A stretch of 64,000 bases of DNA. Origin: Saccharopolyspora hirsuta. GTDB lineage: Bacteria; Actinomycetota; Actinomycetes; Mycobacteriales; Pseudonocardiaceae. Under the pieces are notes generated by a model. That model worked only from the letters and a program-made list of their open reading frames with translations, had not been told where the DNA came from and ran no database searches. The stretch covers positions 186,001 to 250,000 of the forward strand of contig NZ_VWPH01000005.1 in assembly GCF_008630535.1 (NCBI RefSeq), read 5' to 3'. How positions within the stretch are numbered: the stretch's first letter is position 1; every line of letters begins with the position of its first letter. The position numbers were made by a program, and so were the translations under genes. Below are positions 27,693-37,451 of the stretch, piece after piece.

Positions 27693-28208
27693 TCAGATCT
27701 CCTTGATGTGCTCGAAAGGCTCGTGGCACGCGCGGCACCGGCGCAACGCCTTGCACGCGGTCGAGCTGAACTGCGAAACCCGCTCGGTGTCCGGTGAACC
27801 GCATTGCGGGCACCGGACCTGCGGGCGCGGCGGCGTCAGCGTCAACGGCACCGGACCTGCCGGGGGCCGCGGGGCGGCGCCGGGTGGGGCGATGCCGTAG
27901 TCGGCGAGCTTGCGCCGTCCGGCCTCGCTGATCCAGTCGGTGGTCCAGGGCGGGTCCAGCACCGTCCGCACCTCCACCTCGGCGAACCCGGCTTCGTGCA
28001 GCCGATCGCTCAGCTCGCTGCGCATCTCGCGCATCGCCGGGCATCCCGAGTAGGTCGGGGTGATGGACACGACCACGGTGCCGTCGTCGGTCATCTCCAC
28101 GTCGCGCAGGACCCCGAGGTCGGCCAGCGTCAGCACCGGCAGCTCCGGATCGGTGACCGACTCGGCCACCGCACGGGCGCGCCGGAGGTCCGGCTGCGTG
28201 CTCGTCAC
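27693..28208 (-). CDS. paaD: Phenylacetate degradation protein PaaD (MIP18-like)
   Basis: A 171-residue protein needed for maturation of the phenylacetyl-CoA epoxidase, probably through Fe-S cluster handling. The N-terminal MIP18/SufT-like domain has TDPELPVLTLADLGVLRDV and TYSGCPAMREM. The C-terminal zinc/Fe-S ribbon has CPQCGS and CRACHEPFEHIKEI plus a single Cys in STACK. The GTG at 28208 overlaps the paaC stop (GTGA); a GTG one codon upstream is possible. Confidence 0.93.
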   Translation of the reverse strand: MTSTQPDLRRARAVAESVTDPELPVLTLADLGVLRDVEMTDDGTVVVSITPTYSGCPAMREMRSELSDRLHEAGFAEVEVRTVLDPPWTTDWISEAGRRKLADYGIAPPGAAPRPPAGPVPLTLTPPRPQVRCPQCGSPDTERVSQFSSTACKALRRCRACHEPFEHIKEI

Positions 28209-29095
28209 CACGTCGCCTCCGGGTGTGCTCGGGCCAGGCTCTGCATCTCCGCGAGCAGGTAGCCCAGGTGCTCGGTGTGGATGCCGTCGCGGCCGCTGCG
28301 CCCGCCGACCCCGGCCAGCGCCGGGACGTCCGGCCGCTGCAGGGTCGCCGCGGTGCAGACCTGGTCGATCACCTCGTCGAACTCGGCGCGCGCCTGCGCC
28401 GGGTCGACGCCGATCCCGGCCGCGTCCATCCGCAGCTCGGTCTCGTGCGACGCGAACAGCTCGTCGACCAGCGGCCACACCCCGTCGAGCCCCCGCTGCA
28501 TGCGGGCGTGCGACACCTCGGTGCCGTCGCCGAGCCGGACCGTCCACTGTGCCGCGTAGTCGCGGTGGTAGGTCAGCTCCTTGACGCCCTTGGCCGCGAT
28601 CGCCGCCAGCACCGGGTCGCGCGACTCGGCGAGCCGGGTGAACAGCGCCAGCCGCCAGGTGGCGAACACCAGCAGCCGCGCGGTGGTCTCCGCGAAGTCC
28701 CCGTTGGGCGATTCGGCCAGCCGCACGTTGCGGAACTCCCGCTCGTCGCGGAAGTACGCCAGCTCGTCCTCCCCGCGCCCGCTGCCGTCGGCCTGCCCGG
28801 CGCGGGTCAGCAGCAGCCTGGCCTGCCCCAGCAGGTCCAGCGCGATGTTGGCCAGCGCCAGCTCGTCCTCCAGCTCCGGCGCGCGGGTGACCCACTCGGT
28901 CAGCCGGTGCGAGGCGATCAGCGCGTCGTCGCCGAGCATCAGCAGGTAGCGGCTGAACTCGGCACCGTCGACGTCGTCGGGCAGCGCGGTGTCCACGCCG
29001 GACAGCGGATCGTCGAATCCGGTGCCGAATGCCCAGCGGGACTCGCCGTCGGGTTCGGCGGCGGTCAGCGCCTCGTAGGCGTTGTCGAACGACAT
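28205..29095 (-). CDS. paaC: Phenylacetyl-CoA epoxidase structural subunit PaaC
   Basis: A 296-residue ferritin-like subunit that holds and stabilises catalytic PaaA but binds no iron itself. The conserved segments are LGDDALIASHRLTEW, ALANIALDLLGQARLLL and KGVKELTYHRDYAAQW. The C-terminus LGYLLAEMQSLARAHPEATW is the usual PaaC end. GAGGT precedes the ATG. It starts 10 bases after paaB. Confidence 0.95.
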   Translation of the reverse strand: MSFDNAYEALTAAEPDGESRWAFGTGFDDPLSGVDTALPDDVDGAEFSRYLLMLGDDALIASHRLTEWVTRAPELEDELALANIALDLLGQARLLLTRAGQADGSGRGEDELAYFRDEREFRNVRLAESPNGDFAETTARLLVFATWRLALFTRLAESRDPVLAAIAAKGVKELTYHRDYAAQWTVRLGDGTEVSHARMQRGLDGVWPLVDELFASHETELRMDAAGIGVDPAQARAEFDEVIDQVCTAATLQRPDVPALAGVGGRSGRDGIHTEHLGYLLAEMQSLARAHPEATW

Positions 29096-29105
29096 TGAGC
29101 CGACC

Positions 29106-29417
29106 TCACATGTGCGGAACGTTGTCGGGGATCCGGTAGAAGGTGGGGTGCCGGTACACCTTGTCGCCGCTGGGGGCGAAGAACGGATCCTTCTCGTCCG
29201 GGCTGGACGCGGTGATCGCGTCCGCCCGCACCACCCAGATGCTCACGCCCTCGTTGCGGCGGGTGTACAGGTTCCGCGCGTTGTGCAGCGCCATCTGCTC
29301 GTCCGGGGCGTGCAGCGAACCGACGTGCACGTGGTTGAGCCCCCGCTTGCCCCGGACGAAGACCTCGAACAGCGGCCACGAGGGACGCGGTGCGCCCACC
29401 TCGGCGTCCGAACTCAT
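29106..29417 (-). CDS. paaB: Phenylacetyl-CoA epoxidase subunit PaaB
   Basis: A 103-residue small subunit thought to bridge and dimerise the PaaAC complex. Diagnostic sequences are [40 protein letters not shown] and the end [16 protein letters not shown]. The ATG overlaps the paaA stop as ATGA. Confidence 0.96.
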   Translation of the reverse strand: MSSDAEVGAPRPSWPLFEVFVRGKRGLNHVHVGSLHAPDEQMALHNARNLYTRRNEGVSIWVVRADAITASSPDEKDPFFAPSGDKVYRHPTFYRIPDNVPHM

Positions 29418-30385
29418 CGCGCGACCTCCTCGCGTGCGGCTTGCTTGGCGGCGTGGGCGGCTGCCGCCTCGCGCACCCACTGCCCTTCCTCGTGCGCGGC
29501 CCGGCGCCGGGCCAGCCGCTGCTCGTTGCACGGCCCACCGCCGCCGATGACGCGCTTGAGCTCCGACCAGTCGGGCTCGCCGAAGTCGTAGTGCCCGCGC
29601 TCGGCGTTCCAGCGCAGCTCCGGGTCGGGCAGCGTGACGCCCAGCGCCTCGGCCTGCGGAACCGTCATGTCCACGAACTTCTGCCGCAGCTCGTCGTTGG
29701 TGTGCCGCTTGATCCGCCACGCCATCGACTGCTGGGTGTTGGGCGAGTCCGCATCGGGCGGACCGAACATCATCAGCGATGGCCACCACCACCGGTCGGT
29801 GGCCTCCTGCACCATCTCCCGCTGCTCGGCGGTGCCGCGCATCATCGTCATCAGCAGCTCGTAGCCCTGCCGCTGGTGGAACGACTCCTCCTTGCAGATG
29901 CGCACCATCGCCCGCGCGTACGGCCCGAAGGAGCTGCGGCACAGCGGCACCTGGTTGCAGATCGCCGCCCCGTCGACCAGCCAGCCGATCACGCCGATGT
30001 CGGCGAAGGTCAGCGTCGGGTAGTTGAAGATCGACGAGTACTTCTGCCGCCGGTCGATGAGCTTCTCGGTCAGCTCGGCGCGGTCCACGCCCAGCGTTTC
30101 GGCCGCGGAGTACAGGTAGAGCCCGTGCCCGGCCTCGTCCTGCACCTTGGCCAGCAGGATCGCCTTGCGCCGCAGGCTCGGCGTCCTGGTCAGCCAGTTC
30201 CCCTCCGGCTGCATGCCGATGATCTCGGAGTGCGCGTGCTGCGCGATCTGGCGCACCAGGGTCTTGCGGTAGCCCTCCGGCATCCAGTCGCGCGGCTCGA
30301 TGCGCTGGTCGTGGGCGATCCGCTCGTCGAAGTGCCGCTGCAGCTCGGCGTCCCCGAGCTGGTCGGCCCGCACCGTGGTCGTCAT
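29414..30385 (-). CDS. paaA: Phenylacetyl-CoA epoxidase catalytic subunit PaaA
   Basis: A 323-residue diiron monooxygenase subunit that epoxidises the aromatic ring of phenylacetyl-CoA. The iron ligands are in [14 protein letters not shown] (ExxGH) and [16 protein letters not shown] (EExxH), with [16 protein letters not shown] in the N-terminal helix. The ATG at 30385 is preferred because AGGAG sits 5 bases before it; a GTG at 30391 would overlap the paaZ stop. It follows paaZ by 2 bases. Confidence 0.96.
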   Translation of the reverse strand: MTTTVRADQLGDAELQRHFDERIAHDQRIEPRDWMPEGYRKTLVRQIAQHAHSEIIGMQPEGNWLTRTPSLRRKAILLAKVQDEAGHGLYLYSAAETLGVDRAELTEKLIDRRQKYSSIFNYPTLTFADIGVIGWLVDGAAICNQVPLCRSSFGPYARAMVRICKEESFHQRQGYELLMTMMRGTAEQREMVQEATDRWWWPSLMMFGPPDADSPNTQQSMAWRIKRHTNDELRQKFVDMTVPQAEALGVTLPDPELRWNAERGHYDFGEPDWSELKRVIGGGGPCNEQRLARRRAAHEEGQWVREAAAAHAAKQAAREEVAR

Positions 30386-30387
30386 GG

Positions 30388-32430
30388 TCACTCCTGGGTC
30401 TCCGGTCGCTTCGCGACCAGGGTCAGCACGTCGTACTTGGCCACCGAGGCGCCGTCCTGGTTGGTCACGTCCACGTCCCAGCGGACCTCGCCGTGCTCGG
30501 CCCCGACCCGCGGCGTGATCTGCTTGGCGGTCATGGTCACGGTGATCTCGTCGCCCGGGTAGGTCGGCGTGAGGAACCGGAGGTTCTCCAGCCCGTAGTT
30601 GGCCAGCACCGGGCCCGGGTCCGGGTCGACGAACAGCCCGGCCGCGAAGGAGACCACCAGGTAGCCGTGCGCGACCCGCCCGTCGAAGAACGGGTTGGCC
30701 CGGGCCGCCTCCTCGTCGGTGTGGGCGTAGAAGGTGTCGCCGGTGAACTCGGCGAAGTGCGCCACGTCCTCCATCGTCACCCGGCGCGGCCCGGCGACCA
30801 CCGTGTCGCCGATGCGCAGCTCCTCCAGGTGCTTGCGGAACGGGTGCACGTCGGTGGTGGTGCGCGGGCTCCCGGTCACCCACTGCCCGGTGATCGCGGT
30901 CAGCGTCGCCGGATCGGCCTGCACCGCGGTGCGCTGCATGTGGTGCAGGACGCCGCGCACCCCGCCCATCTCCTCGCCACCGCCGGCCCGTCCCGGACCG
31001 CCGTGGACCAGCGCGGGCAGCGGCGAGCCGTGCCCGGTGCTCTCCTCGGCGTTGTCGCGGTTGAGCACCAGCATCCGGCCGTGCCGGGACGCCGCGCCCA
31101 GCACCACCTCGCGGGCGAAGGCCGGATCGGCGCTGACCACGGATCCGGCCAGGCTGCCCTTGCCCCGCCGCGCGAGCTCGACCGCCTGCGCCGTGCTCTC
31201 GTACGGCATCAGCGTGCTGACCGGGCCGAAGGCCTCCACCTCGTGCGGCTGCGGCTGGTCCGGGTCGTCGCAGCGGACCAGCAGCGGCGACAGGAACGCA
31301 CCGCGCTCCGGGTCCGCGTCGACGACCTCGACGCGCTCCGGATCACCGTGCACGAGGGTGCCCGCTTCCAGCAGCGCCTTCAGCGACCGCCGCACCTCCT
31401 CGCGCTGCTCCAGGCTGGCCAGCGCGCCCATCCGCACCCCCGGTGCGGACGGGTTGCCCACGACGACCTTCTCCAGCCGCGCCTTGACCGCGGCGACCAC
31501 GTCGTCCATCCGATCGGCGGGCACCAGCGCGCGGCGGATCGCGGTGCACTTCTGCCCCGCCTTGACCGTCATCTCGGTGACCAGCTGCTTGACGAACAGG
31601 TCGAACTCGGCGCTGCCGGGCTCGGCGTCCGGGCCCAGGATCGAGCAGTTCAGCGAGTCCGCCTCCACGTTGAACCGCACCGAGTTCGCCGCCACCACCG
31701 GGTGCGCGCGCAGCCGCTGCCCGGTGGCCGCCGACCCGGTGAACGACACCAGGTCCTGGTCGGTGAGGTGCTCGAACAGGTCGCCGACGCTGCCGCAGAC
31801 CAGCTGCAGCGTCCCCTCGGGCAGCAGCCCGGAACCGATCATCAGCTCCACCAGCCGGTGGGTCAGGTAGGCGGTCTGGCTGGCCGGTTTGACCAGGGTG
31901 GGCACCCCGGCCAGGAACGCGGGGGCGAACTTCTCCAGCGGTCCCCACACCGGGAAGTTGAACGCGTTGATCTGCACCGCGACGCCGCGCAGCGGGGTGC
32001 AGACGTGCTGACCGACGAAGGTGCCGCCCTTGCTCAGCGGCTCCACCGCGCCGTCGACGTAGACCGTGCTGTTCGGCATTTCCCGCCGACCCTTGCTGGA
32101 GTACCCGAACAGCACGCCGATCCCGCCGTCGACGTCGAACTTCGAGTCGCCGAGCGTCGCCCCCGTGCGCGCCGACAGCGCGTACAGCTCCTCCCGGTGC
32201 TCGCGCAGGTGGGAGGCGAGGCTCTTCAGCAGCGCGGCCCGCTGGTGGAAGGTCAGCTCCGCCAGCGCCGGTCCGCCGCGATCGCGGCCGTACGCCAGCG
32301 CGGCAGCCATGTCGACCCCGGCCGAGGAGACCCGCGCGACCTCTTCACCGGTCACCGCGTCGTGCAGCGGCACGCCCTCCTCCGCAGGCGCGTGCCAGTC
32401 ACCGTTGACGTAGCTCCGCAGGGCAGCCAT
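30388..32430 (-). CDS. paaZ: Bifunctional oxepin-CoA hydrolase/aldehyde dehydrogenase PaaZ
   Basis: A 680-residue fusion that opens the oxepin-CoA ring and oxidises the resulting semialdehyde. The N-terminal aldehyde dehydrogenase (about 1-530) has [25 protein letters not shown] and the [13 protein letters not shown] segment with the catalytic Cys. The C-terminal MaoC/R-hydratase domain (about 540-680) has [19 protein letters not shown] and [12 protein letters not shown], typical of PaaZ. The ATG at 32430 has GAGGAGG about 10 bases upstream. It is the first gene of the leftward paa operon, behind an operator-like box. Confidence 0.95.
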   Translation of the reverse strand: MAALRSYVNGDWHAPAEEGVPLHDAVTGEEVARVSSAGVDMAAALAYGRDRGGPALAELTFHQRAALLKSLASHLREHREELYALSARTGATLGDSKFDVDGGIGVLFGYSSKGRREMPNSTVYVDGAVEPLSKGGTFVGQHVCTPLRGVAVQINAFNFPVWGPLEKFAPAFLAGVPTLVKPASQTAYLTHRLVELMIGSGLLPEGTLQLVCGSVGDLFEHLTDQDLVSFTGSAATGQRLRAHPVVAANSVRFNVEADSLNCSILGPDAEPGSAEFDLFVKQLVTEMTVKAGQKCTAIRRALVPADRMDDVVAAVKARLEKVVVGNPSAPGVRMGALASLEQREEVRRSLKALLEAGTLVHGDPERVEVVDADPERGAFLSPLLVRCDDPDQPQPHEVEAFGPVSTLMPYESTAQAVELARRGKGSLAGSVVSADPAFAREVVLGAASRHGRMLVLNRDNAEESTGHGSPLPALVHGGPGRAGGGEEMGGVRGVLHHMQRTAVQADPATLTAITGQWVTGSPRTTTDVHPFRKHLEELRIGDTVVAGPRRVTMEDVAHFAEFTGDTFYAHTDEEAARANPFFDGRVAHGYLVVSFAAGLFVDPDPGPVLANYGLENLRFLTPTYPGDEITVTMTAKQITPRVGAEHGEVRWDVDVTNQDGASVAKYDVLTLVAKRPETQE

Positions 32431-32476
32431 GCAGCCCGACCTCCTCGCGTCCGGCCTCCGCCGGAGTTGGATTTCC

Positions 32477-32494
32477 TTTACTGACCGTTCATTC
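32477..32494. promoter_or_regulatory. paa operator-like box 1 (paaZ promoter)
   Basis: TTACTGACCGTTCATTCG lies 47 bases upstream of paaZ. It shares 16 of 18 bases with the box at 32616 and resembles the left half of the imperfect palindrome reported for TetR-type PaaR repressors (ACTxACCG...CG). The TetR gene at 34470 is the obvious ligand. Confidence 0.7.
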
Positions 32495-32615
32495 GAAAAA
32501 GTAGCACGCACGTTCGCCCCGGAACACCACCCGAAGCGGCGAAATCCGCCTTGACCGAGCCAGCAGGACCACTCCGGACGAACTCCCTTGACAGCCCGCC
32601 ACCGGCCGGGATTAA

Positions 32616-32633
32616 TTACTGACTGTTCGTTCG
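32616..32633. promoter_or_regulatory. paa operator-like box 2 (paaI promoter)
   Basis: TTACTGACTGTTCGTTCG, in the same orientation as box 1, ends 19 bases before the paaI GTG, where a bound repressor would cover the promoter. The following bases GGCT extend the palindrome. Confidence 0.7.
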
Positions 32634-32651
32634 GCTGCTAGGCGGTGCACA

Positions 32652-33095
32652 GTGCAGGAACCCAGCGCGACGAGGCGCAATCCGGCTCAGGCGATGTTCG
32701 ACGAGGACCGCGCTTCGCAGGCGCTGGGCATCGAGCTGCTCGACGTCGGCAGCGGCACCGCCCGCGCCCGGATGACGATCACCGCGACGATGGTGAACGG
32801 GCACGGGATCGCGCACGGCGGCTACCTCTTCCTGCTGGCCGACACGACCTTCGCGTGCGCCTGCAACAGCCACGGCCCGACCACCGTCGCGGCCCGCGCG
32901 GACGTCACCTTCATCCGCCCGGCGCGGCTCGGCGACCAGCTGGTGGCCCGCGCGGTGGAGCGCACCCGGTTCGGGCGCAGCGGGATCTACGACGTCTCCG
33001 TGCACCGCGGCGAGGAGCTGATCGCCGAGTTCCGCGGGCACAGCCGAACGATCGGCGCAGCAGCGACCAGCGAGTCCGAGGGAGCAAGGCGATGA
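32652..33095 (+). CDS. paaI: Hydroxyphenylacetyl-CoA thioesterase PaaI
   Basis: A 147-residue hot-dog-fold thioesterase that rescues CoA from dead-end phenylacetate intermediates. The motif VNGHGIAHGGYLFLLADTTFA holds the HGG substrate loop and the catalytic Asp of the family. TFIRPARLGDQLVARAVE and GIYDVSVHRGEELIAEFRG are the remaining strands. The start is GTG at 32652. Its stop overlaps the paaK start (ATGA). It is the first gene of the rightward paaI-paaK-tetR operon. Confidence 0.94.
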   Translation: MQEPSATRRNPAQAMFDEDRASQALGIELLDVGSGTARARMTITATMVNGHGIAHGGYLFLLADTTFACACNSHGPTTVAARADVTFIRPARLGDQLVARAVERTRFGRSGIYDVSVHRGEELIAEFRGHSRTIGAAATSESEGARR

Positions 33096-34432
33096 CCGCG
33101 ACCACCGAGGAGCACTCCGCAGCCCGCAGGCTCGGGCCCGCGCCGGACCCGGCCGAGCTGGACCCCGCGGAGCGGTACTCGGCCGACGAGCTGGCCGCGG
33201 TGCAGCTGGAGCGGCTGCAGCGGACGCTGCGGCACGCCTACGAGAACGTGCCGCTGTACCGGGCGAAGTTCGACCGCGCCGGGGTGCGGCCGGAGGACTG
33301 CCGCAGCCTGGCCGACCTGGCGAAGTTCCCGCACACCACCAAGCAGGACCTGCGGGAGAACTACCCGTACGGCATGTTCGCGGTCCCGCTGGACCAGGTG
33401 CGCCGGCTGCACGCCTCCAGCGGCACCACCGGCAAGCCGACGGTGGTCGGCTACACCGAGGGCGACCTGCGGACCTGGGCCGACCTGGTCGCGCGCTCCA
33501 TCCGCGCGGCGGGCGGCCGGGCCGGTCAGCGGGTGCACGTCGCCTACGGCTACGGGCTGTTCACCGGCGGCCTCGGCGCGCACTACGGCGCCGAGCGGCT
33601 GGGGTGCACGGTCATCCCCGCCTCCGGCGGCATGACCGCCCGGCAGGTGCAGATCATCCAGGACTTCCAGCCCGAGATCATCATGGTCACGCCGTCCTAC
33701 CTGCTGACCCTGATCGACGAGTTCGAGCGGCGGGGCATCGACCCGCGCAGCACCTCGCTGCGGACCGCGATCCTCGGCGCCGAGCCGTGGACCGAGCAGA
33801 TGCGCCAGGAGATCGAGCAGCGGCTGGACCTCGACGCGGTCGACATCTACGGCCTGTCCGAGGTGATGGGGCCCGGGGTGGCCAACGAGTGCGCGGAGAC
33901 CAAGGACGGCCCGCACATCTGGGAGGACCACTTCTACCCCGAGGTGATCGACCCGTTCACCGAGGAGGTGCTGCCCGACGGCAGCGAGGGCGAGCTGGTG
34001 TTCACCTCGCTGACCAAGGAGGCGATGCCGATCATCCGGTACCGGACCCGCGACCTGACCCGCCTGCTGCCCGGCACGGCGCGGCCGATGCGGCGGATGG
34101 CCAAGATCACCGGCCGCAGCGACGACATGATCATCCTGCGCGGGGTCAACGTCTACCCGACCCAGATCGAGGAGCTGGTGCTGCGCACCGACGGGCTCTC
34201 CCCGCACTTCCAGCTGGTGCTCACCCGGGAGGGCCGGATGGACAAGATGACCGTGCGGGTGGAGGCCCGGACCGACTGCCCCGCGCCACGGCGGGAGGCG
34301 GCCGCGGCCGAGCTGCTGCGCGCCATCAAGGACGGCGTCGGGATCAGCACCGAGATCGCCGTGGTGGACCCGGACACGCTGGAGCGCTCCGTGGGCAAGC
34401 TGCGGCGGATCGTCGACCGCCGGGAATCCTGA
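33092..34432 (+). CDS. paaK: Phenylacetate-CoA ligase PaaK
   Basis: A 446-residue AMP-forming ligase that activates phenylacetate to phenylacetyl-CoA, the entry step of the pathway. The P-loop-like motif is LHASSGTTGKPTVVGYT, the adenine motif DIYGLSEVMGPGVANEC, the hinge region YRTRDLTRLL, and the C-terminal subdomain has GRSDDMIILRGVNVYPTQIE. Length is typical of the family (about 430-440). It is translationally coupled to paaI. Confidence 0.96.
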   Translation: MTATTEEHSAARRLGPAPDPAELDPAERYSADELAAVQLERLQRTLRHAYENVPLYRAKFDRAGVRPEDCRSLADLAKFPHTTKQDLRENYPYGMFAVPLDQVRRLHASSGTTGKPTVVGYTEGDLRTWADLVARSIRAAGGRAGQRVHVAYGYGLFTGGLGAHYGAERLGCTVIPASGGMTARQVQIIQDFQPEIIMVTPSYLLTLIDEFERRGIDPRSTSLRTAILGAEPWTEQMRQEIEQRLDLDAVDIYGLSEVMGPGVANECAETKDGPHIWEDHFYPEVIDPFTEEVLPDGSEGELVFTSLTKEAMPIIRYRTRDLTRLLPGTARPMRRMAKITGRSDDMIILRGVNVYPTQIEELVLRTDGLSPHFQLVLTREGRMDKMTVRVEARTDCPAPRREAAAAELLRAIKDGVGISTEIAVVDPDTLERSVGKLRRIVDRRES

Positions 34433-34449
34433 CCGAACGGCCGGTCGAC
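34428..34449. promoter_or_regulatory. paa operator-like box 3 (tetR promoter)
   Basis: GACCGAACGGCCGGTC (34431-34446) is a palindrome with GACCG/CGGTC arms. It overlaps the paaK stop and lies 23 bases upstream of tetR. It keeps the CTGACCG half of boxes 1 and 2 and could mediate autoregulation. Confidence 0.5.
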
Positions 34450-34469
34450 GGGCTGGAATACTCGGAGCC

Positions 34470-35090
34470 ATGGCTGACAACGCTGGACGCGGGAACCGCC
34501 GGGGTCGACCGGGGTACGACCTCGGCAGGCTGCTGGACGTCTCGGTGCGCGTGTTCAACGAGCGCGGGTACGAGGGCACCAGCATGGAGGTCCTCGCGCA
34601 GCGGCTGGGCATCACCAAGTCGGCGATCTACTACCACGTCTCTGGCAAGGACGAGCTGCTGCGGCTGAGCGTCAACCGGGCGCTGGACGCGTTGTTCGCG
34701 GTCGTCGAGGAGGAGGCCGCCACCACCGGCCGGGCCATCGACCGGCTCGAGCACGTCGTGCGCCGCAGCATCGAGGTGCTGGTGGCCGAGCTGCCGTTCG
34801 TCACGCTGCTGCTGCGGGTGCGCGGCAACACCCGGGTCGAGCGGCAGGCGCTGGCCCGGCGCCGCGAGTTCGACCTGGTGGTCAGCGAGCTGGTCGAGCA
34901 GGCCGAGGCCGAGGGCAGCATCCGCCCGGACGTCGATCCGGCGCTGACCACCAGGCTGCTGTTCGGCATGGTCAACTCGATCATCGAGTGGTACAAGCCG
35001 AGCCGCGGGATGCGCGCCGAGCAGATCGCCGACGCGGTGACCAAGATCGCGTTCGACGGCCTGCGCACCGGGGCGCGCAATCCCGCCTGA
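34470..35090 (+). CDS. TetR family regulator, probable PaaR
   Basis: A 206-residue TetR regulator. The helix-turn-helix covers about residues 25-65: GYEGTSMEVLAQRLGITKS with AIYYHVSGKDELL. The C-terminal ligand domain has EWYKPSRGMRAEQIAD near the end, as in KstR2/PaaR-like proteins. Its place directly after paaK and the three matching boxes in the cluster support a phenylacetyl-CoA-responsive repressor of both paa operons; that ligand is inferred from known PaaR proteins. Confidence 0.85.
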   Translation: MADNAGRGNRRGRPGYDLGRLLDVSVRVFNERGYEGTSMEVLAQRLGITKSAIYYHVSGKDELLRLSVNRALDALFAVVEEEAATTGRAIDRLEHVVRRSIEVLVAELPFVTLLLRVRGNTRVERQALARRREFDLVVSELVEQAEAEGSIRPDVDPALTTRLLFGMVNSIIEWYKPSRGMRAEQIADAVTKIAFDGLRTGARNPA

Positions 35091-35650
35091 AATTTCTTCG
35101 ACAGTTCACGTCACACCCGGGCTCCGGGCCGGTCTCGATCACGTGGGCGTTCTGGAGCGCCCGCGCGCGTGCGGAACGCAGAGGGGATTCCGCTCGCGAA
35201 GGCCGCCGGTCGTGACAGGGGTGGATGTGAGTCGCGACCGGCGGCCCCCGCTCCGCCCGCGTGGGCAACTCCCTCACCGGCCATCAGCGCCGAGGTTCTC
35301 CAACTTCCTTGCGCGGCAGGGAAAAACGCGGTCTCGGAAGCCCTGGTCCGGCTCTGCAACCACACCGGCCCCAAGCGCCACGACGTCGTTGCGCTCCGGG
35401 TTCGCCGGACTCGGCTGAAATCAGCGTGTGGGTGACAAAAGTCCCCTGCGATCTAGCCGCCGGGCCGCTTAGGCTTCCTGCGTTGTGGCCGTTCGGGGCC
35501 CGGCGGTCGCCGAGGTGGATCCGCTGAACTGGGGCAGCGCGAGCACGCCCGGGACGACGTGAGCACGCCGATCGCCGGTTCGACAGCCCCGCGGTCCTTC
35601 CTCCCTCTCGCCCAGGCGTCGCGGACGAGCACACCCACTTGGAGGCGATT
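35091..35650. other. 560-base gap, no gene supported
   Basis: Short open frames occur on both strands, but none has a ribosome site or normal codon use. The region is somewhat less GC-rich than its neighbours. It contains the stem-loop at 35201-35246 and presumably the promoter of the gene at 35651, which I cannot pinpoint. Confidence 0.5.
35201..35246 (+). terminator. Long stem-loop downstream of tetR
   Basis: A perfect 12-bp inverted repeat, GGCCGCCGGTCG (35201-35212) with CGACCGGCGGCC (35235-35246) around a 22-base loop, lies 110 bases after the tetR stop. It is a likely transcription end for paaI-paaK-tetR. Confidence 0.5.
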
Positions 35651-36289
35651 GTGTCACGGCTTGAGTCGATCGCTCGCGCCTTCCTCCGGTACCTCTACGA
35701 GGACCACCGGTTCCGCCCGGAGGTCGCGGACTTCTTCGACAGCCCGGCGGCCGAGGCCGCCGCGGTCCAGCCGTCGTGGGCCGAGCTGGCCGACGTGCTG
35801 CAGGCGCTGCGCGAGCGCGAGCTGATCGCCACCAGCGGTGAGGGGCAGCTGGGCGCGCCCGCCCGGGCCGGGCTCACCGGCTCCGGTCTGATCTGCGCTG
35901 GTCGGCACGACGGCGACATCACGTCCTGGGCCCGGTCGCAGTCGGTGGCCGTGCTGGACGCCCCGGCCGAGCCGGTGGTGCCGCAGGCCCGGTCGGCGAT
36001 CGAGACGACACCGCGCCGCATCGACTACTCGGGGTTGACGCGGGTCGCCAAGGTGGTGCTGCTGGCCCTGCCGACGGTGCACGCGCGCTACGGCGACACG
36101 GTCGAGATCGAGTCGACCGCCCGGCGGCTGTGCGAGGCGACCCGCCAGGAGCAACCGGACGCGGGGCGGGTGCGGCTGCTGGCGCAGCGGTTGCGGTCCG
36201 ACCTGTCGACCAGCTCGGTCGCCAACACCCTCGGCGTGGTGCTGCTCGACGGCCTGGACGAGGCCCTCGCCGAGAGCGGGCTCGGGTAG
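35651..36289 (+). CDS. Hypothetical protein
   Basis: A 212-residue soluble protein I do not recognise. The N-terminus (residues 1-75) is helical and acidic, with RAFLRYLYEDHRFRPEVADF and LADVLQALRERELI, which looks like a winged-helix or domain-dimer layout. The middle is variable. The C-terminal 90 residues are again helical, with RVAKVVLLALPTVHARYGD and SSVANTLGVVLLDGLDEALA. The GTG at 35651 is chosen because GGAGG lies 5 bases upstream; a TTG at 35639 is the alternative. No signal peptide or membrane segment. Codon use is normal for the genome. It stands alone. Confidence 0.7.
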   Translation: MSRLESIARAFLRYLYEDHRFRPEVADFFDSPAAEAAAVQPSWAELADVLQALRERELIATSGEGQLGAPARAGLTGSGLICAGRHDGDITSWARSQSVAVLDAPAEPVVPQARSAIETTPRRIDYSGLTRVAKVVLLALPTVHARYGDTVEIESTARRLCEATRQEQPDAGRVRLLAQRLRSDLSTSSVANTLGVVLLDGLDEALAESGLG

Positions 36290-36397
36290 GGGCGCCCCCG
36301 CGGTCGACCGTCCTCATCGGACCCCGGTAGTGACGGGGTTCACCGCGAGCGGCCACCGTGCGCACACCTGCGCACTCCGTGTGCTGAGATTTCCGGT

Positions 36398-37351
36398 ATG
36401 GGAACGGGCACCAGGTCGTCGGCGGCAGCGCGCCGCGAGCTCGACGCCGCCCGCATCCCGCCGCACCTGCGCGCCGCCTACCGGCGGTGCCGGGCGCTCA
36501 ACGCGCAGCACGGCCGCACCTACTTCCTGGCCACCCGCCTGCTGGCCCCGGCACAGCGACCCGCCGTGCACGCGCTCTACGGGTTCGCGCGGTGGGTCGA
36601 CGACATCGTCGACGAAACCGGGTCGCGCACGGTGCTGGAGCGCCAGCAGGAGATCGACCGGCTGGACGGCGAGCTGCGCGCTGGTCTGCGCGCCGGGCGC
36701 AGTCGGCACCCGATCATCGCCGCGCTGGTCGACACCACGTCGCGGCACGACATCGACCCGGCGCTGTTCACCGACTTCATGGCCTCGATGCGGATGGACC
36801 TGACCGTCCGCGACTACCCCACCCGCGCCGCGCTGGACGCCTACGTGCACGGGTCGGCCGCGGTGATCGGGCTCCAGCTGCTGCCGGTGTTCGGGACGGT
36901 GTCGCCGAGCGCGGAGGCCGCCCCCTACGCCGCCGCGCTGGGCGAGGCCTTCCAGCTGACGAACTTCCTGCGCGACGTCGCCGAGGACCTCGACCGCGGG
37001 CGGGTCTACCTGCCGCTGGAGGAGCTGGCCGCCTTCGGCGTGGACCGCGAGCGGCTGGCGTGGTGCCACCGCGCCGGACGTCCCGACCGCCGGGTGCGGC
37101 AGGCCTTCGCCGACCAGGTGGCGCGCACCCGCGCGCTCTACCGCAACGCGGAACCCGGCATCGCGCTCCTCGCACCCCGCTCGCGCCCCTGCGTGCGCAC
37201 CGCGTTCACGCTCTACGGCGAAATCCTGGACTGCATCGTGGAGTCCGGTTACGACGTGTTCCGCCGCCGGGTGGCGGTGTCCGGACCTCGGCGGTTCGGC
37301 GTGGCCGCGACGGCGGTCAGCGCGGTGGTCGCGGCGAGCCTGCGCAGCTGA
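36398..37351 (+). CDS. Phytoene/squalene synthase family protein
   Basis: A 317-residue head-to-head prenyl synthase. It contains both aspartate-rich Mg-binding motifs, RWVDDIVDE (about residue 66) and [18 protein letters not shown] (about 190), and the YGFARWVD context typical of phytoene synthase (CrtB). Squalene-type or hopanoid HpnC/D activity cannot be excluded. No other carotenoid gene is nearby, so the product is open. Start ATG at 36398. Confidence 0.88.
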   Translation: MGTGTRSSAAARRELDAARIPPHLRAAYRRCRALNAQHGRTYFLATRLLAPAQRPAVHALYGFARWVDDIVDETGSRTVLERQQEIDRLDGELRAGLRAGRSRHPIIAALVDTTSRHDIDPALFTDFMASMRMDLTVRDYPTRAALDAYVHGSAAVIGLQLLPVFGTVSPSAEAAPYAAALGEAFQLTNFLRDVAEDLDRGRVYLPLEELAAFGVDRERLAWCHRAGRPDRRVRQAFADQVARTRALYRNAEPGIALLAPRSRPCVRTAFTLYGEILDCIVESGYDVFRRRVAVSGPRRFGVAATAVSAVVAASLRS

Positions 37352-37451
37352 AGGCATGTCGATCAGCCCGCTCGGGTAACTCATCTGCGTGAGGCCTTCG
37401 CCGGTTCGGGCGCATCGGGCCGGAAACCGACGCTGTGGGGAGCGCGACCAG

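Noticed and set aside
35111..35374. 87-codon leftward open frame in the gap after tetR
   Set aside because: No ribosome site and abnormal Arg/Ala-rich composition; it overlaps the hairpin.
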